NCBI GenBank assembly: GCA_964549765.1 | Contig: CAZJWR010000060.1 | Coordinates: forward strand, 1 to 22,279 | Source of the DNA: CAZJWR01 sp964549765 | Lineage (GTDB): Bacteria; Zixibacteria; MSB-5A5; GN15; JAAZOE01 | Direction: 5' to 3' | Length of the DNA: 22,279 nt | Shown here: one piece after another, positions 1 through 8,460 of the stretch | Layout of the letters: every line of letters begins with the position of its first letter | Position numbering within the stretch: the stretch's first letter is position 1 | Notes under the pieces: model-generated | Told to the model about the DNA's origin: nothing | Databases searched by the model: none | The model's input: only the letters and a program-made list of their open reading frames with translations | Position numbers and translations under genes: made by a program

Positions 1-54
1 GGCTTTGGCGGCGGTGCTTTTGGCGAAGGCGAGTTCTTTTTTATAGTCCGGCAT
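1..54 (-). CDS. 5' end of a gene running off the window, possibly inositol-monophosphatase family
   Basis: Eighteen codons are visible, starting at an ATG (rc of 52-54) and open to the window edge: MPDYKKELAFAKSTAAKA. This amphipathic start resembles the first helix of inositol monophosphatase / histidinol-phosphatase (SuhB/HisN-like) proteins, but 18 residues cannot prove a family. The start lies 14 bases inside the 3' end of the upstream ABC exporter gene, with a weak purine-rich RBS (GAAAGAG) before it, so it looks like the next gene of the same operon. Existence as a gene is fairly likely; the family is a guess. Confidence 0.4.
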   Translation of the reverse strand, partial: MPDYKKELAFAKSTAAKA

Positions 55-1846
55 GATTTTTCACTCTTTCGACGAAGTTGAACTGGGTCTCGTGCAGTTT
101 GTGGTAGATACCACGTTTGGCAAGAAGTTCCTGATGCGTGCCACTCTCGCGCAGTTCGCCCTTGTGCATAACAAGGATGCGGTCGGCCTTTTCGATGGTG
201 GACAACCGGTGGGCGATGATAATTGACGTGCGGCCTTTGAGAAGGCGTTCCAGTGCGGCCTGAATTTTCATTTCGGATTCGGTGTCGACCGAACTGGTGG
301 CCTCGTCGAGGATGAGAATCTTGGGATCGTACGCCAACGCTCGTGCGAAGGACAGAAGCTGCTTTTGTCCGGTCGACAACGTCGAGCCGCGTTCGTGCAC
401 CACGGTTTGGTATTTGGCCGGTTGATGTTCGATGAAATCGGCGATGCCTCCCTGGCGGGCGGCGTCGGCGATTTTATTTTCGGCGATATCGGGATTATGC
501 AGGTTGATATTTTCGGTGAAATTCCCGGAGAAGATGAACACATCCTGAAGCACCAGCGCCATAAACGAGCGGACATGATCGGGGTCCATGTCCTTGAGGG
601 AAATGTCGTCGATGCGGATATTGCCCTTTTGATAATCGTAGAAGCGCAGCAGAAGCGAAATCAGCGACGTCTTGCCCGCGCCGGTATAGCCGACGACAGC
701 GATTTTTTCGCCGGGATTAACGGTGAAGCTGACATCCTTGAGGACGTAATTATCATCGTTGTAGGCGAACCAGACATGGTCGAATTCGATTTTGCCCCGG
801 AAATCTTTGATGTCTTTGGGCTGCGGCGGGGCGATGATGGTTGGCTTTTCGTCGAGGAGTTTGAAGATTCGTTCCGACGAGGCCATCGACGCCTGGAGGG
901 TATTATACATTTCGGACAGGTCGCGCAGGGGCCGGAAGAAGCGTTCGACGAGCTGGATGAAGGCGACCAGTTCGCCGAAGGTGAGCAAAGCGAGATTGAT
1001 GCGGATGCCGCCGAAGTAGATTAGCAGGGCGATGGCAACGGTTTCGATAAATTCGACGGTCGGGAAAAAGACGGCATAGAGATAGACCGACCGAAAATGC
1101 GATGCCCGCAGCTTTTGGTTGATTTCATCGAAGCGGAAGAAGGTGTGTTTTTCACGGTTGAACAGCTGTACGACCGACATGCCGGTGATGTGTTCCTGCA
1201 GGAAGGAGTTTATTCGCGCCAAGCGGATGCGAATTTGCCGGTAAACGTCGCGGACTCTCTTGCGGAACAGCACCGTGGCCAGAACAAGGAACGGCAGGAC
1301 GGCCAATGTGATCAACGCCAATTGCCAGCTATAATAGAACATGGCGATGACAATGCCGACCAGGGTCAGGAGGTCGCCGAATATGGACGCCACACCGGAC
1401 GAGAATAAATCATCGAGAACGTTGACGTCATTGGTGACGCGCGTCACCAGCCGCCCGACGGGATTGCGGTCGAAGAATGACAATTGGAGGCGCTGGAGTT
1501 GGCGGAATATTTCCATGCGGATGTCATACATGATCGACTGGCCGATGATCTGCATGACGTAGAATTGAATGTATCCCAGCACGAAAGTGGCGATGAGGAT
1601 ACCGAGATAAAGCAGGGACAGCCGCAGAAGGCCGTGGTTGTCGCCGACGGAGATATACTTGTCGATGGCGATCTGCATCAACACCGGACCGGATAGCTGC
1701 AAAACCGTGACGATGAGAAGGAGAACAACCGAAATGAAGACTTTCATCCGGTACGGCCGCAGGTAATGCAGCAGGCGTTTCATCAGCCGGGCGTCGTAGG
1801 CCTTGCCGAGGATTTCCTCTTCATGATATTCCGCCGCGGTCGGCAT
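41..1846 (-). CDS. ABC exporter half-transporter, BmrD/LmrD-type subunit of a heterodimer
   Basis: 601 aa with the usual layout of a type IV (B-family) ABC exporter: six-helix membrane domain (about 35-315) then a nucleotide-binding domain (about 352-590). Visible motifs are Walker A GYTGAGKT (386-393), Q-loop Q434, signature LSTGQ (490-494), Walker B LILDE with catalytic E515, and H-loop H546. The signature departs from LSGGQ and continues as KQLLSFARAL, a form typical of the BmrD/YheH/LmrD subunit. It starts 3 bases after the stop of the other half-transporter, with a GGAG RBS inside that gene, so the two are co-translated. Family knowledge says the pair forms an inner-membrane exporter of drugs, lipids or peptides; the substrate cannot be read from sequence. 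The stop overlaps the start of the next gene. Confidence 0.93.
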   Translation of the reverse strand: MPTAAEYHEEEILGKAYDARLMKRLLHYLRPYRMKVFISVVLLLIVTVLQLSGPVLMQIAIDKYISVGDNHGLLRLSLLYLGILIATFVLGYIQFYVMQIIGQSIMYDIRMEIFRQLQRLQLSFFDRNPVGRLVTRVTNDVNVLDDLFSSGVASIFGDLLTLVGIVIAMFYYSWQLALITLAVLPFLVLATVLFRKRVRDVYRQIRIRLARINSFLQEHITGMSVVQLFNREKHTFFRFDEINQKLRASHFRSVYLYAVFFPTVEFIETVAIALLIYFGGIRINLALLTFGELVAFIQLVERFFRPLRDLSEMYNTLQASMASSERIFKLLDEKPTIIAPPQPKDIKDFRGKIEFDHVWFAYNDDNYVLKDVSFTVNPGEKIAVVGYTGAGKTSLISLLLRFYDYQKGNIRIDDISLKDMDPDHVRSFMALVLQDVFIFSGNFTENINLHNPDIAENKIADAARQGGIADFIEHQPAKYQTVVHERGSTLSTGQKQLLSFARALAYDPKILILDEATSSVDTESEMKIQAALERLLKGRTSIIIAHRLSTIEKADRILVMHKGELRESGTHQELLAKRGIYHKLHETQFNFVERVKNHAGL

Positions 1847-1849
1847 AAC

Positions 1850-3616
1850 TTACATATTCTCCAACTGCTCTTCCATCAACTGCCGCCGGTACAGAGCGGC
1901 ATATGATCCGTTGCGGGCAATGAGTTCGCCGTGCGTGCCCTGTTCGGCGACGCGGCCGTTGTCGATGTAGACGATGTGGTCGCTTTCCTGGATACTCGAC
2001 ACCCGGTGCGAGATAATGATCGAGGTGCGTCCGGGGAGGACTTTTTCGAGGTTGGCGAAGATGGTCTCTTCGGTTTCGGTATCGACCGAGCTGGTGGCGT
2101 CGTCGAGGATCAGGACGGCCGGATCTTTCATGATGGCCCGCGCCAGCGCCGTGCGCTGCTTTTGTCCGCCGGAAAGAGTGATCCCGCGTTCACCCAAGAC
2201 GGTATCGTATTGCTGCGGGAACTGCTCGATATCGCTGTGGATGGCAGCCAGCCGCGCCGCATCGGAGACGCCTTCGTTGATGGATTGATCAGTGCTGTAA
2301 TTGATATTGGCCGCCAGAGTATCGGAAAACAGGAAGGTTTCCTGCGGGACAAAACCGACGGCGTGCCGCAGGGCCGGCAGCGGCCAGAGGGTGATATCGA
2401 TATCGTCGACGAACAACTGGCCGGATTTGGTGGGATACAGCCGGGGGATCAGCGACACCAGCGTGGTTTTGCCCGATCCGGTGGGGCCGATGATGCCCAG
2501 GCGCGTGCCGGGTTCGATGATCAGGCTGATGTCTTCGAGGACCGGTTTGGATTCGTCGGTCCCGGGATAGGCGAAAGTCAGGTTGCGGAATTCGATTTTG
2601 CCTTTGACGTCGATAGGGGCGTCGTTGCCCCCCTTGGGATTGATAATATTCGGTTCGGTATCGAGTATTTTGTTGATGCGGTCGAGCGACGCCGTGCCTC
2701 GCTGATATAGCGAGATGACCCATCCGAGAGCCATCATCGGCCAGATCAACCAGGCCATATAGCCGAAGAAGGCGACCAATGTTCCCAGGGTGATTGTGCC
2801 GGCGGCAACATACCGGCCGCCCATATAGAGCACGACCAGCATGACGAAACCGGCGATCATGAGAATGAGCGGCCGGAACATACCGGCGACTTTCATCATA
2901 TGCAGATTGAGGTCGACGTATTTGCGGGATTGTTTTGCGAAGCGATCGATTTCGGATTGTTCGCGCCGATAGGCTTTGATGACGCGGACACCGGCCAGGT
3001 TTTCCTGGGCCATCGACGTCAGAAACGAAAAGTGCGTCTGAATTTTCAAAAATCGTTTGTGCACCAGGCTGCCGAGGCGGTTGACGGCGAGGGCGAGAAA
3101 AACCATGGGGACGACGGTCATCATGGTCAGTTTCACCGACAGCGTGATCATAAAGGCGATGGCCACGAAAAGCGACACGAAGGTATTGAAGATGTTCATG
3201 ATGGCGGGGCCGATGAGCATCCGGACGGCTTCGATATCGTTGGTGGCGTGGGCCATCAGGTCGCCGGTGCGGGTGTTGTTATAGTAGGTCTGGTCGAGGC
3301 TGAGGAGTCTGGTGAACAGCAGGTTGCGCAGGTCGTATTCGGCCCTGCGCGAGGCCCAGATGATGCTGCGGCGCATGGCGAAGCGGAAAACGCCGGCGAC
3401 GAGGGCCAAAATCGCCATCAGGGCGGCGTACTTGAAAATCAACGACGTTGGCTTTTTGGCCGAGACGGCGTCGAAAGCAAGTTTGGTCAAATAGGGCGTC
3501 ACCAGCATGAGGCCGTTGGCGAAAACCGTTACGATCGCCCCGAACCAGATATACCCTTTGTACTTGCGAAGTATGGGAAGCAGGTGGGTAAACCGCCCGC
3601 TGTTCTTATTTGCCAT
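1850..3616 (-). CDS. ABC exporter half-transporter, degenerate-site (BmrC-type) subunit
   Basis: 588 aa; membrane domain about 20-310 and nucleotide-binding domain about 340-580. Motifs: Walker A GPTGSGKT (377-384), Q425, canonical signature LSGGQ (481-485), Walker B LILDD in which the catalytic glutamate is replaced by D506, and H-loop H537. Glu-to-Asp at this place is the hallmark of the degenerate ATP site in heterodimeric exporters such as BmrCD, LmrCD and TM287/288. In the dimer this site would pair with the altered LSTGQ signature of the downstream partner, leaving one competent site (partner E515 with this LSGGQ). The start codon lies 11 bases inside the end of the upstream secreted-protein gene, with only a weak RBS (GTAGG), so translation is probably coupled to it. 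Confidence 0.93.
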   Translation of the reverse strand: MANKNSGRFTHLLPILRKYKGYIWFGAIVTVFANGLMLVTPYLTKLAFDAVSAKKPTSLIFKYAALMAILALVAGVFRFAMRRSIIWASRRAEYDLRNLLFTRLLSLDQTYYNNTRTGDLMAHATNDIEAVRMLIGPAIMNIFNTFVSLFVAIAFMITLSVKLTMMTVVPMVFLALAVNRLGSLVHKRFLKIQTHFSFLTSMAQENLAGVRVIKAYRREQSEIDRFAKQSRKYVDLNLHMMKVAGMFRPLILMIAGFVMLVVLYMGGRYVAAGTITLGTLVAFFGYMAWLIWPMMALGWVISLYQRGTASLDRINKILDTEPNIINPKGGNDAPIDVKGKIEFRNLTFAYPGTDESKPVLEDISLIIEPGTRLGIIGPTGSGKTTLVSLIPRLYPTKSGQLFVDDIDITLWPLPALRHAVGFVPQETFLFSDTLAANINYSTDQSINEGVSDAARLAAIHSDIEQFPQQYDTVLGERGITLSGGQKQRTALARAIMKDPAVLILDDATSSVDTETEETIFANLEKVLPGRTSIIISHRVSSIQESDHIVYIDNGRVAEQGTHGELIARNGSYAALYRRQLMEEQLENM

Positions 3617-5846
3617 AACCTACATTCAAAATATTCGCCAGCAGATGAATCGCTTCTACATCCAGCTCGGCCGCCATTTCAAAAAGCGGCAGCCCACAGT
3701 AGACAACATAACCGTCACCGATCTTTACAACCTGCAAATAGCTGCCAAGTTCCCCCGCCGAAACGATTTCCGCGCCGCCGTCGATGATTGCCGGATACAG
3801 CGAGGTCGTCCCGGAGATGCCTTTGGCCAGGGCGTCGATGTCGATTTTGTAGGGGAAATTCAATATCGAAAGATCCTGATGAGCGAAATGTAGTTGTTTG
3901 TCCGATGAAGTCCGGGCAGGGTAAATTGAAAATTCGAACAGATCATGCGGCCAGTCGAACCCCTGGCCGAAAATGACGATGTCGCCCCCGTTGTCGACGA
4001 ACTCGCGGAGGCGGTCACGCGTCCCGCGCAGGATATCGTAGTATTCATCGGCGTTGCTCCCGATGACGATAATGTCATACGCTTCCAACGTCGCGCGCAT
4101 GAGGCCGCGGGTGGTCAGCGGCTGAAACGAGGATCGACTCATGCGGAGAAAATCCTCCAGGCGGCCGTCGGTGTCGGGAACAAAGCCGATGTCACGGGTA
4201 TCCGGAATCTCGCAGCGGACAACACGCACGTCGGATTCTGTCCGGGCGACGGCCTGCCCGCCGACGACAAGAGAGGCTTTGACGGTGCGCCGATCGAATC
4301 CGATCGAGCGGCCTGCGGCAAGGTGGATATCGACGTATTTCGAGGTAATGCCGATGGGCATGAAGACGTTTTCATTGAAGCTTCCAACGACGATCCCCTC
4401 CGGATTGTCGAGGCTAATCGTGCCGGTCAGTTCGCTGGCGTACGGTTTGGTGATGCGCAACTGCCAGTCGAACGGCTGCGCCAGGGCGGTGAGCTGCCCC
4501 TCGGTAAACGGCTCCAGGAAGGCGTAGCCCGGGAGAAACGTCAGGCCGACGTCCCGGTCGGCGAATTCCCGATACGGCAGGTATAACGCCAGAGGCACCC
4601 GGTCGACGATCGCCTCGACGGCAAACAAGAGCGAATCGCCGGTTTCGGGCCGGACATCGATGGCGCTGATGTCGACCGGATATTCGCGATAAAACCGCTG
4701 ATGCGGTTCGAGCATTTTCGAAATGGAATCGACGATAATCGGGTCCTTGCCCTGGGGGAGGAATTTGAAATAGGAAAGTTCGATTTCTTTGGGGCCGGTC
4801 ACCGTCAGGTCGAGGCTCAGCTTGCCGGTTTTGCCGAACGGCGTATCCCTGATTTCCAGATGCCCCTGCCAATCGATTCCGACCGCTTCGGCCAATGCCG
4901 CGTAGGTTCGTTTGCGAAGGGATATTATCCGGTCGCAAAGGCCGGATTCGGACAAATGGCCCATCGATTCGGGATCACAACGCTCAGCCACCCTCACTAT
5001 ATCTTCATTGGCCGCCAGAAGATACGAAAGCTGATCGAGCCCGCCAATCCACTGCTTTTGCGCCGCCTTAATATTGGAAATGTACGAATCGATGCGGCCG
5101 ACGACATTATCGCGCTCCGGGCTGTCGGCCAGACGGTCACGAAGCAGCCCCGGCAGACGGAACGGTTCCATCCCGGCCAAAAACCCGCCGGAAGCGCCGT
5201 TTATACCGGGCGAATCCAAGCGAGAATACCATCGAAACTGTTCCGGGATATAACTCTCGGGACCGTTGGCGGCAAAGACCCGGGACAGATTGGCTATTTT
5301 ACCACTATATCGCTTATAGAGTTCGGCGTCGTTCAGGACAATGTCGCCTGGGCCGCCGCTGGGCTCTCGGGCGTAGATTTCTTCCAAGGTTCCAACCGAC
5401 AGGCTGTCGATTAGAGCAGTTTGCCTAATGTGAGCAAGCATCGACATGATAAGCGTCAAATCAGACGACGATGCGCCGAAAATCGCCAGGTCGGGATAGC
5501 CGCCGTCGAATAGGACGGCCAGGACGGAATCGGTCAGGCTGTCGGCGGCAAAACCGACGCCCATACCGATTTCGGCCAGATGAAATTGACCGTCGGTTGA
5601 GGTCGTCAGTTTGGCGGCGTAGGCCGGCGATTTTTCCAGGACGGCGATATAGACCTGAACCCCATAGGTCTGATTGAGATACAGGAGCGCGGTCCACTGG
5701 ATATCGGCGGGATCGGCGGCCGGGCAGAAGACTTTGATATCGCACCCGGCGGCCCGGACGGCGTCGTCAAGGCTGCCGGAGACGGCTGCGGCATGAAATA
5801 TCAGGGCCGCAACCACAAGAATTATGGTGGCTGATTTTTTTCTCAT
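3606..5846 (-). CDS. Secreted protein, putative PIG-L/LmbE-like fold without metal site plus GATase-like C-terminal domain
   Basis: 746 aa with a clear signal peptide (MRKK, hydrophobic 8-22, cleavage near AVSG). I know no characterised homologue. Residues 35-145 read like the Rossmann-type start of PIG-L deacetylases (strand, then a loop where HPDDE is expected, then ALLYLNQTYGVQVYIAVL), but the loop is PAADPADIQ (42-50), without the histidine or acid pair. Residues 250-330 are helical, 340-545 are beta-rich with NEW3/Ig character. The C-terminus (about 550-745) resembles the glutamine-amidotransferase-like domain at the end of large secreted PIG-L proteins: YDIIVIG (590-596), LREFVDNGGDIVIFGQ (613-628), GYVVYCGLPLF (712-722). 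So it is probably a non-catalytic relative of those proteins. It is first gene of an operon with the ABC pair, overlapping the next gene by 11 bases. No RBS precedes the ATG. Confidence 0.7.
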   Translation of the reverse strand: MRKKSATIILVVAALIFHAAAVSGSLDDAVRAAGCDIKVFCPAADPADIQWTALLYLNQTYGVQVYIAVLEKSPAYAAKLTTSTDGQFHLAEIGMGVGFAADSLTDSVLAVLFDGGYPDLAIFGASSSDLTLIMSMLAHIRQTALIDSLSVGTLEEIYAREPSGGPGDIVLNDAELYKRYSGKIANLSRVFAANGPESYIPEQFRWYSRLDSPGINGASGGFLAGMEPFRLPGLLRDRLADSPERDNVVGRIDSYISNIKAAQKQWIGGLDQLSYLLAANEDIVRVAERCDPESMGHLSESGLCDRIISLRKRTYAALAEAVGIDWQGHLEIRDTPFGKTGKLSLDLTVTGPKEIELSYFKFLPQGKDPIIVDSISKMLEPHQRFYREYPVDISAIDVRPETGDSLLFAVEAIVDRVPLALYLPYREFADRDVGLTFLPGYAFLEPFTEGQLTALAQPFDWQLRITKPYASELTGTISLDNPEGIVVGSFNENVFMPIGITSKYVDIHLAAGRSIGFDRRTVKASLVVGGQAVARTESDVRVVRCEIPDTRDIGFVPDTDGRLEDFLRMSRSSFQPLTTRGLMRATLEAYDIIVIGSNADEYYDILRGTRDRLREFVDNGGDIVIFGQGFDWPHDLFEFSIYPARTSSDKQLHFAHQDLSILNFPYKIDIDALAKGISGTTSLYPAIIDGGAEIVSAGELGSYLQVVKIGDGYVVYCGLPLFEMAAELDVEAIHLLANILNVGYGK

Positions 5847-5853
5847 CGACGGC

Positions 5854-5882
5854 AGTATATCGGTTTGGAGAATTTATGTCAA
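5854..5882 (-). promoter_or_regulatory. Sigma70-type promoter of the secreted protein/ABC operon, apparently leaderless
   Basis: On the minus strand a perfect -35 TTGACA (5877-5882) is followed by a 17-base spacer and -10 TATACT (5854-5859). The predicted start of transcription is at 5847 or 5846, while the ATG occupies 5846-5844. This leaves a leader of zero or one base, and no Shine-Dalgarno sequence is present upstream, which fits leaderless initiation. Confidence 0.7.
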
Positions 5883-5884
5883 TT

Positions 5885-5912
5885 TTGAATTGCTGCGTAA
5901 ATATTTTAAACT
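5885..5912 (+). promoter_or_regulatory. eno: Weak candidate promoter of the eno operon
   Basis: A promoter for eno must lie in the 132-base divergent spacer 5847-5978. The best pair I see is TTGAAT (5885-5890), 16 bases, TAAACT (5907-5912), both only partial matches. The leader would be about 60 bases and contains a direct repeat TTGGACG at 5925-5931 and 5946-5952, 21 bases apart, which could be an activator site or chance. Confidence 0.25.
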
Positions 5913-5978
5913 TGATACGGGACTTTGGACGGGATAGGTTTCGGGTTGGACGAAATCGAGAAAAGAGAGGAAAAGGGT

Positions 5979-7274
5979 ATGTCGGATTTTCTGTATATAC
6001 TGGCGCGGCAGATTCTGGATTCACGCGGGACGCCCACGGTGGAAGTGGATGTGATGCTGGAGGACGGCAGTTTCGGACGGGCGGCGGTGCCATCGGGCGC
6101 GTCGACCGGCGCGCATGAGGCGGTGGAACTGCGCGACGGCGACAAGAAGAATTTCTTCGGCAAAGGCGTCACCAAGGCCGTGAAGAACGTCAACGATATT
6201 ATCGCTCCGGCCCTGATGAAAGAGGATATCAATCCGTTCGATCAGGTGCGGCTGGACAATTTTCTGGTTCAACTCGACGGCACCGAATCGAAATCGAAGC
6301 TGGGCGCCAACGCCATCCTGGGCGTATCGCTGGCGACAGCCAAAGCCTGCGCCGAATCGTGCGGATTGTTCCTTTATGAATACATCGGCGGCACCAACGC
6401 AAAAATACTCCCCGTTCCCATGATGAATATCCTCAACGGCGGCAAACATGCCGACAACAACGTCGACCTGCAGGAATTCATGATCATGCCGCTGGGAGCA
6501 TCGAGTTTCGCCGAGGCGCTGCAGATGGGCGCCGAAGTTTTTAACAGCCTGAAGAAAGTCCTCAAGGACAAAGGGTATAATACCAGCGTCGGCGACGAGG
6601 GCGGCTTTGCGCCCGATCTGAAATCGAACGCCGAGGCGCTGGAAATCATGTCCAAAGCCGTGACCAAGGCCGGATATAAGCTGGGTGAACATGTCATGTT
6701 CGCGCTCGATCCGGCGTCATCCGAGTTCTATGACGCCGACAAGAAGAAATATATCCTGAAGTCCGAAAATCGAGAGTTGACCTCGGCGGAGATGGTCGAC
6801 TATTACGCGCAACTGGTGGACAAATACCCGATCGCCTCCATCGAGGACGGTCATGCCGAGGACGACTGGGAGGGCTGGGCGCTGATGACCAAGAAGCTCG
6901 GCGGCAGGATACAGATCGTGGGCGACGACATCTTCGTGACCAATCCCAAGCGGCTGGCGCGCGGCATCGACGAAAAATCCGCCAATTCGATTTTGATCAA
7001 ATTGAATCAGATCGGCACTCTAACCGAAACACTGGATACGATCGAGATGGCCAAGCGGGCGTCGTTCACGGCGGTGGTGTCGCATCGGTCGGGCGAAACC
7101 GAGGATACGACGATCGCCGACGTCGTCGTCGCCACCGGCACCGGCCAGATCAAAACCGGTTCGGTCTGCCGCACCGACCGCATCGCCAAATACAACCAAC
7201 TGCTTCGCATCGAGGAAGCACTGGGCGAATCGGCTCAATTTTTGGGCCGCGACGTGTTTTACAACATCAGGTAG
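5979..7274 (+). CDS. eno: Enolase (2-phosphoglycerate dehydratase)
   Basis: 431 aa, normal full length. It converts 2-phosphoglycerate to phosphoenolpyruvate in glycolysis, in the cytoplasm, and in many bacteria is also part of the RNA degradosome. All key residues are in place: E207 in GDEGGF, Mg ligands D244, E289 (in SIEDG) and D316 (in VGDD), base K341 in ILIKLNQ, the SHRSGET loop (368-374) and the closing IKTGS (391-395). The N-terminal substrate loop SGASTG is at 39-44. An in-frame ATG at 5925 would add 18 residues, but the ATG at 5979 has a good RBS (GAGAGG, 5965-5970) and gives the standard N-terminus (IxxxxARQILDSRG), so it is chosen. It heads the operon eno-ftsB-recO-glyQS. Confidence 0.98.
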   Translation: MSDFLYILARQILDSRGTPTVEVDVMLEDGSFGRAAVPSGASTGAHEAVELRDGDKKNFFGKGVTKAVKNVNDIIAPALMKEDINPFDQVRLDNFLVQLDGTESKSKLGANAILGVSLATAKACAESCGLFLYEYIGGTNAKILPVPMMNILNGGKHADNNVDLQEFMIMPLGASSFAEALQMGAEVFNSLKKVLKDKGYNTSVGDEGGFAPDLKSNAEALEIMSKAVTKAGYKLGEHVMFALDPASSEFYDADKKKYILKSENRELTSAEMVDYYAQLVDKYPIASIEDGHAEDDWEGWALMTKKLGGRIQIVGDDIFVTNPKRLARGIDEKSANSILIKLNQIGTLTETLDTIEMAKRASFTAVVSHRSGETEDTTIADVVVATGTGQIKTGSVCRTDRIAKYNQLLRIEEALGESAQFLGRDVFYNIR

Positions 7275-7283
7275 GATGAAAAC

Positions 7284-7640
7284 GTGACCGCCGCCGACTT
7301 ACGACGCAAAGTCACCCGGCAATTAATCAGCCGGTTGATCGAACACGAACACGGGTTCAAGCGCAAGGGAATCCGGATCGGTATCGGGCTGGCCGTCCTA
7401 TACCTGATCTATCTTTTCTGCGCCGGCGACTACGGTCTCTTGAGAATTCGCCGCCTGTACGATCAGCGTGACGATCTGCAAGCGGAATATCGGGATATCG
7501 TGGCGGAGGCGGTCGATTATTCGTACGCCCTCCGCCGCATCCACGAGGATCAGCACTTCGTGGAATGGCTGGCGCGCACCAAATACGGCTATTCCCGGCC
7601 CGACGAGATTATCTACCACCTGAAAACTCCTTCCCGCTGA
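7284..7640 (+). CDS. ftsB: FtsB/DivIC-family cell division protein (septum formation initiator)
   Basis: 118 aa bitopic membrane protein: short basic cytoplasmic N-terminus (1-28), one membrane helix (about 30-48), then a coiled-coil-prone stretch (52-90) and the family's C-terminal motif EWLARTKYGYSRPDEIIYHL (94-113), equivalent to the ARExYGMVRPGE end of FtsB/DivIC. Such proteins bridge FtsL and FtsQ/DivIB in the divisome. The start is GTG at 7284; an AGGA at 7273-7276, overlapping the eno stop codon, is spaced 7 bases. The upstream ATG at 7276 runs into a stop after three codons. Linkage to eno is common across bacteria and supports the call. Confidence 0.88.
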   Translation: MTAADLRRKVTRQLISRLIEHEHGFKRKGIRIGIGLAVLYLIYLFCAGDYGLLRIRRLYDQRDDLQAEYRDIVAEAVDYSYALRRIHEDQHFVEWLARTKYGYSRPDEIIYHLKTPSR

Positions 7641-7641
7641 T

Positions 7642-8460
7642 ATGGCTATTCACAAAACGGAAGGCATCATTCTGTCCAGCGCCGACTGGTCGGAATCGTC
7701 ACAGACGTTGGCCGTCTTCACGCCCGACCGGGGCAAACTGTCGCTGGCGGTCAAAGGATCGCGGCGGCTGGTCGGCAAACGCGGGCGGCCTTTGCGGTTT
7801 GCGCGGTTGGAATTCACCTGTTACCTTCGCGATGAAAGCGAATACGGGTATCTTTCCGACGTGGAGCCGGTCGAGGTGTTTCTATTCGAACGGGACGGCC
7901 AGTTGGGACGTCTGACGTTCGCGTCGGCGGCGGTGGAATTGCTGAATAATCTTTTGACGGCGCTCGATCCCCAGCCCGCCTGTTATCAGATCACGCTGTC
8001 GTTTCTGCGCATGACCGATACGCTGGACAAAAAGCGGTTGCCGGGGCTGTTCGCCGGTTATATATTGCGGCTTATTTCGCTGTTGGGATTTCGGCCCAAT
8101 CTGATCGGATGCGTCGGCTGCGGCGCGGAACTGGTCGCGAACGGAGAGGCCCCCGACAGCGACAAACAGTATATGGTCAGCATTGAACACGGCGGATTGA
8201 TATGTGAAAACTGCCGCCGGACGATGCCGGGCCAGAACCAGTTGATCAGCCTGCCGGCGGATATTCATGGCAAGCTGATTGTGCTGATGGAATCATCGCT
8301 CGAGGAAGCATCGCGGATACCGGTGAACCTGGACGATCTGAACCGGATGGTCGATCTGCTGATTACGCTGTTGCGGTATCATGCCGGAACGATCCGGCAA
8401 TTGAAATCGTTCGATTTTTTGGATAAGCTGGCTCGCGCAGTCAAAACCTACGGAGGATAA
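7642..8460 (+). CDS. recO: DNA repair protein RecO
   Basis: 272 aa, typical size. RecO works with RecR (and RecF) to load RecA on SSB-coated single-stranded DNA and anneals complementary strands. The N-terminal OB-fold starts with the family pattern KTEGIILSS and continues through TLAVFTPDRGKLSLAVKGSRR (22-42). A helical C-terminal domain follows, with a four-cysteine zinc site C157-xx-C160 and C188-xx-C191. The start codon follows the ftsB stop by one base and has no evident RBS, so it is likely translated by coupling. The stop abuts the GTG of glyQS. Confidence 0.95.
   Translation: MAIHKTEGIILSSADWSESSQTLAVFTPDRGKLSLAVKGSRRLVGKRGRPLRFARLEFTCYLRDESEYGYLSDVEPVEVFLFERDGQLGRLTFASAAVELLNNLLTALDPQPACYQITLSFLRMTDTLDKKRLPGLFAGYILRLISLLGFRPNLIGCVGCGAELVANGEAPDSDKQYMVSIEHGGLICENCRRTMPGQNQLISLPADIHGKLIVLMESSLEEASRIPVNLDDLNRMVDLLITLLRYHAGTIRQLKSFDFLDKLARAVKTYGG

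Noticed and set aside
3606..5846. Assignment as an active N-acetylglucosaminyl deacetylase
   Set aside because: The HPDDE-type metal motif is missing, so only a distant structural relation is proposed.
5925..5978. N-terminal extension of enolase from the ATG at 5925
   Set aside because: It lacks an RBS and family homology, whereas the ATG at 5979 has GAGAGG upstream and gives the usual N-terminus.
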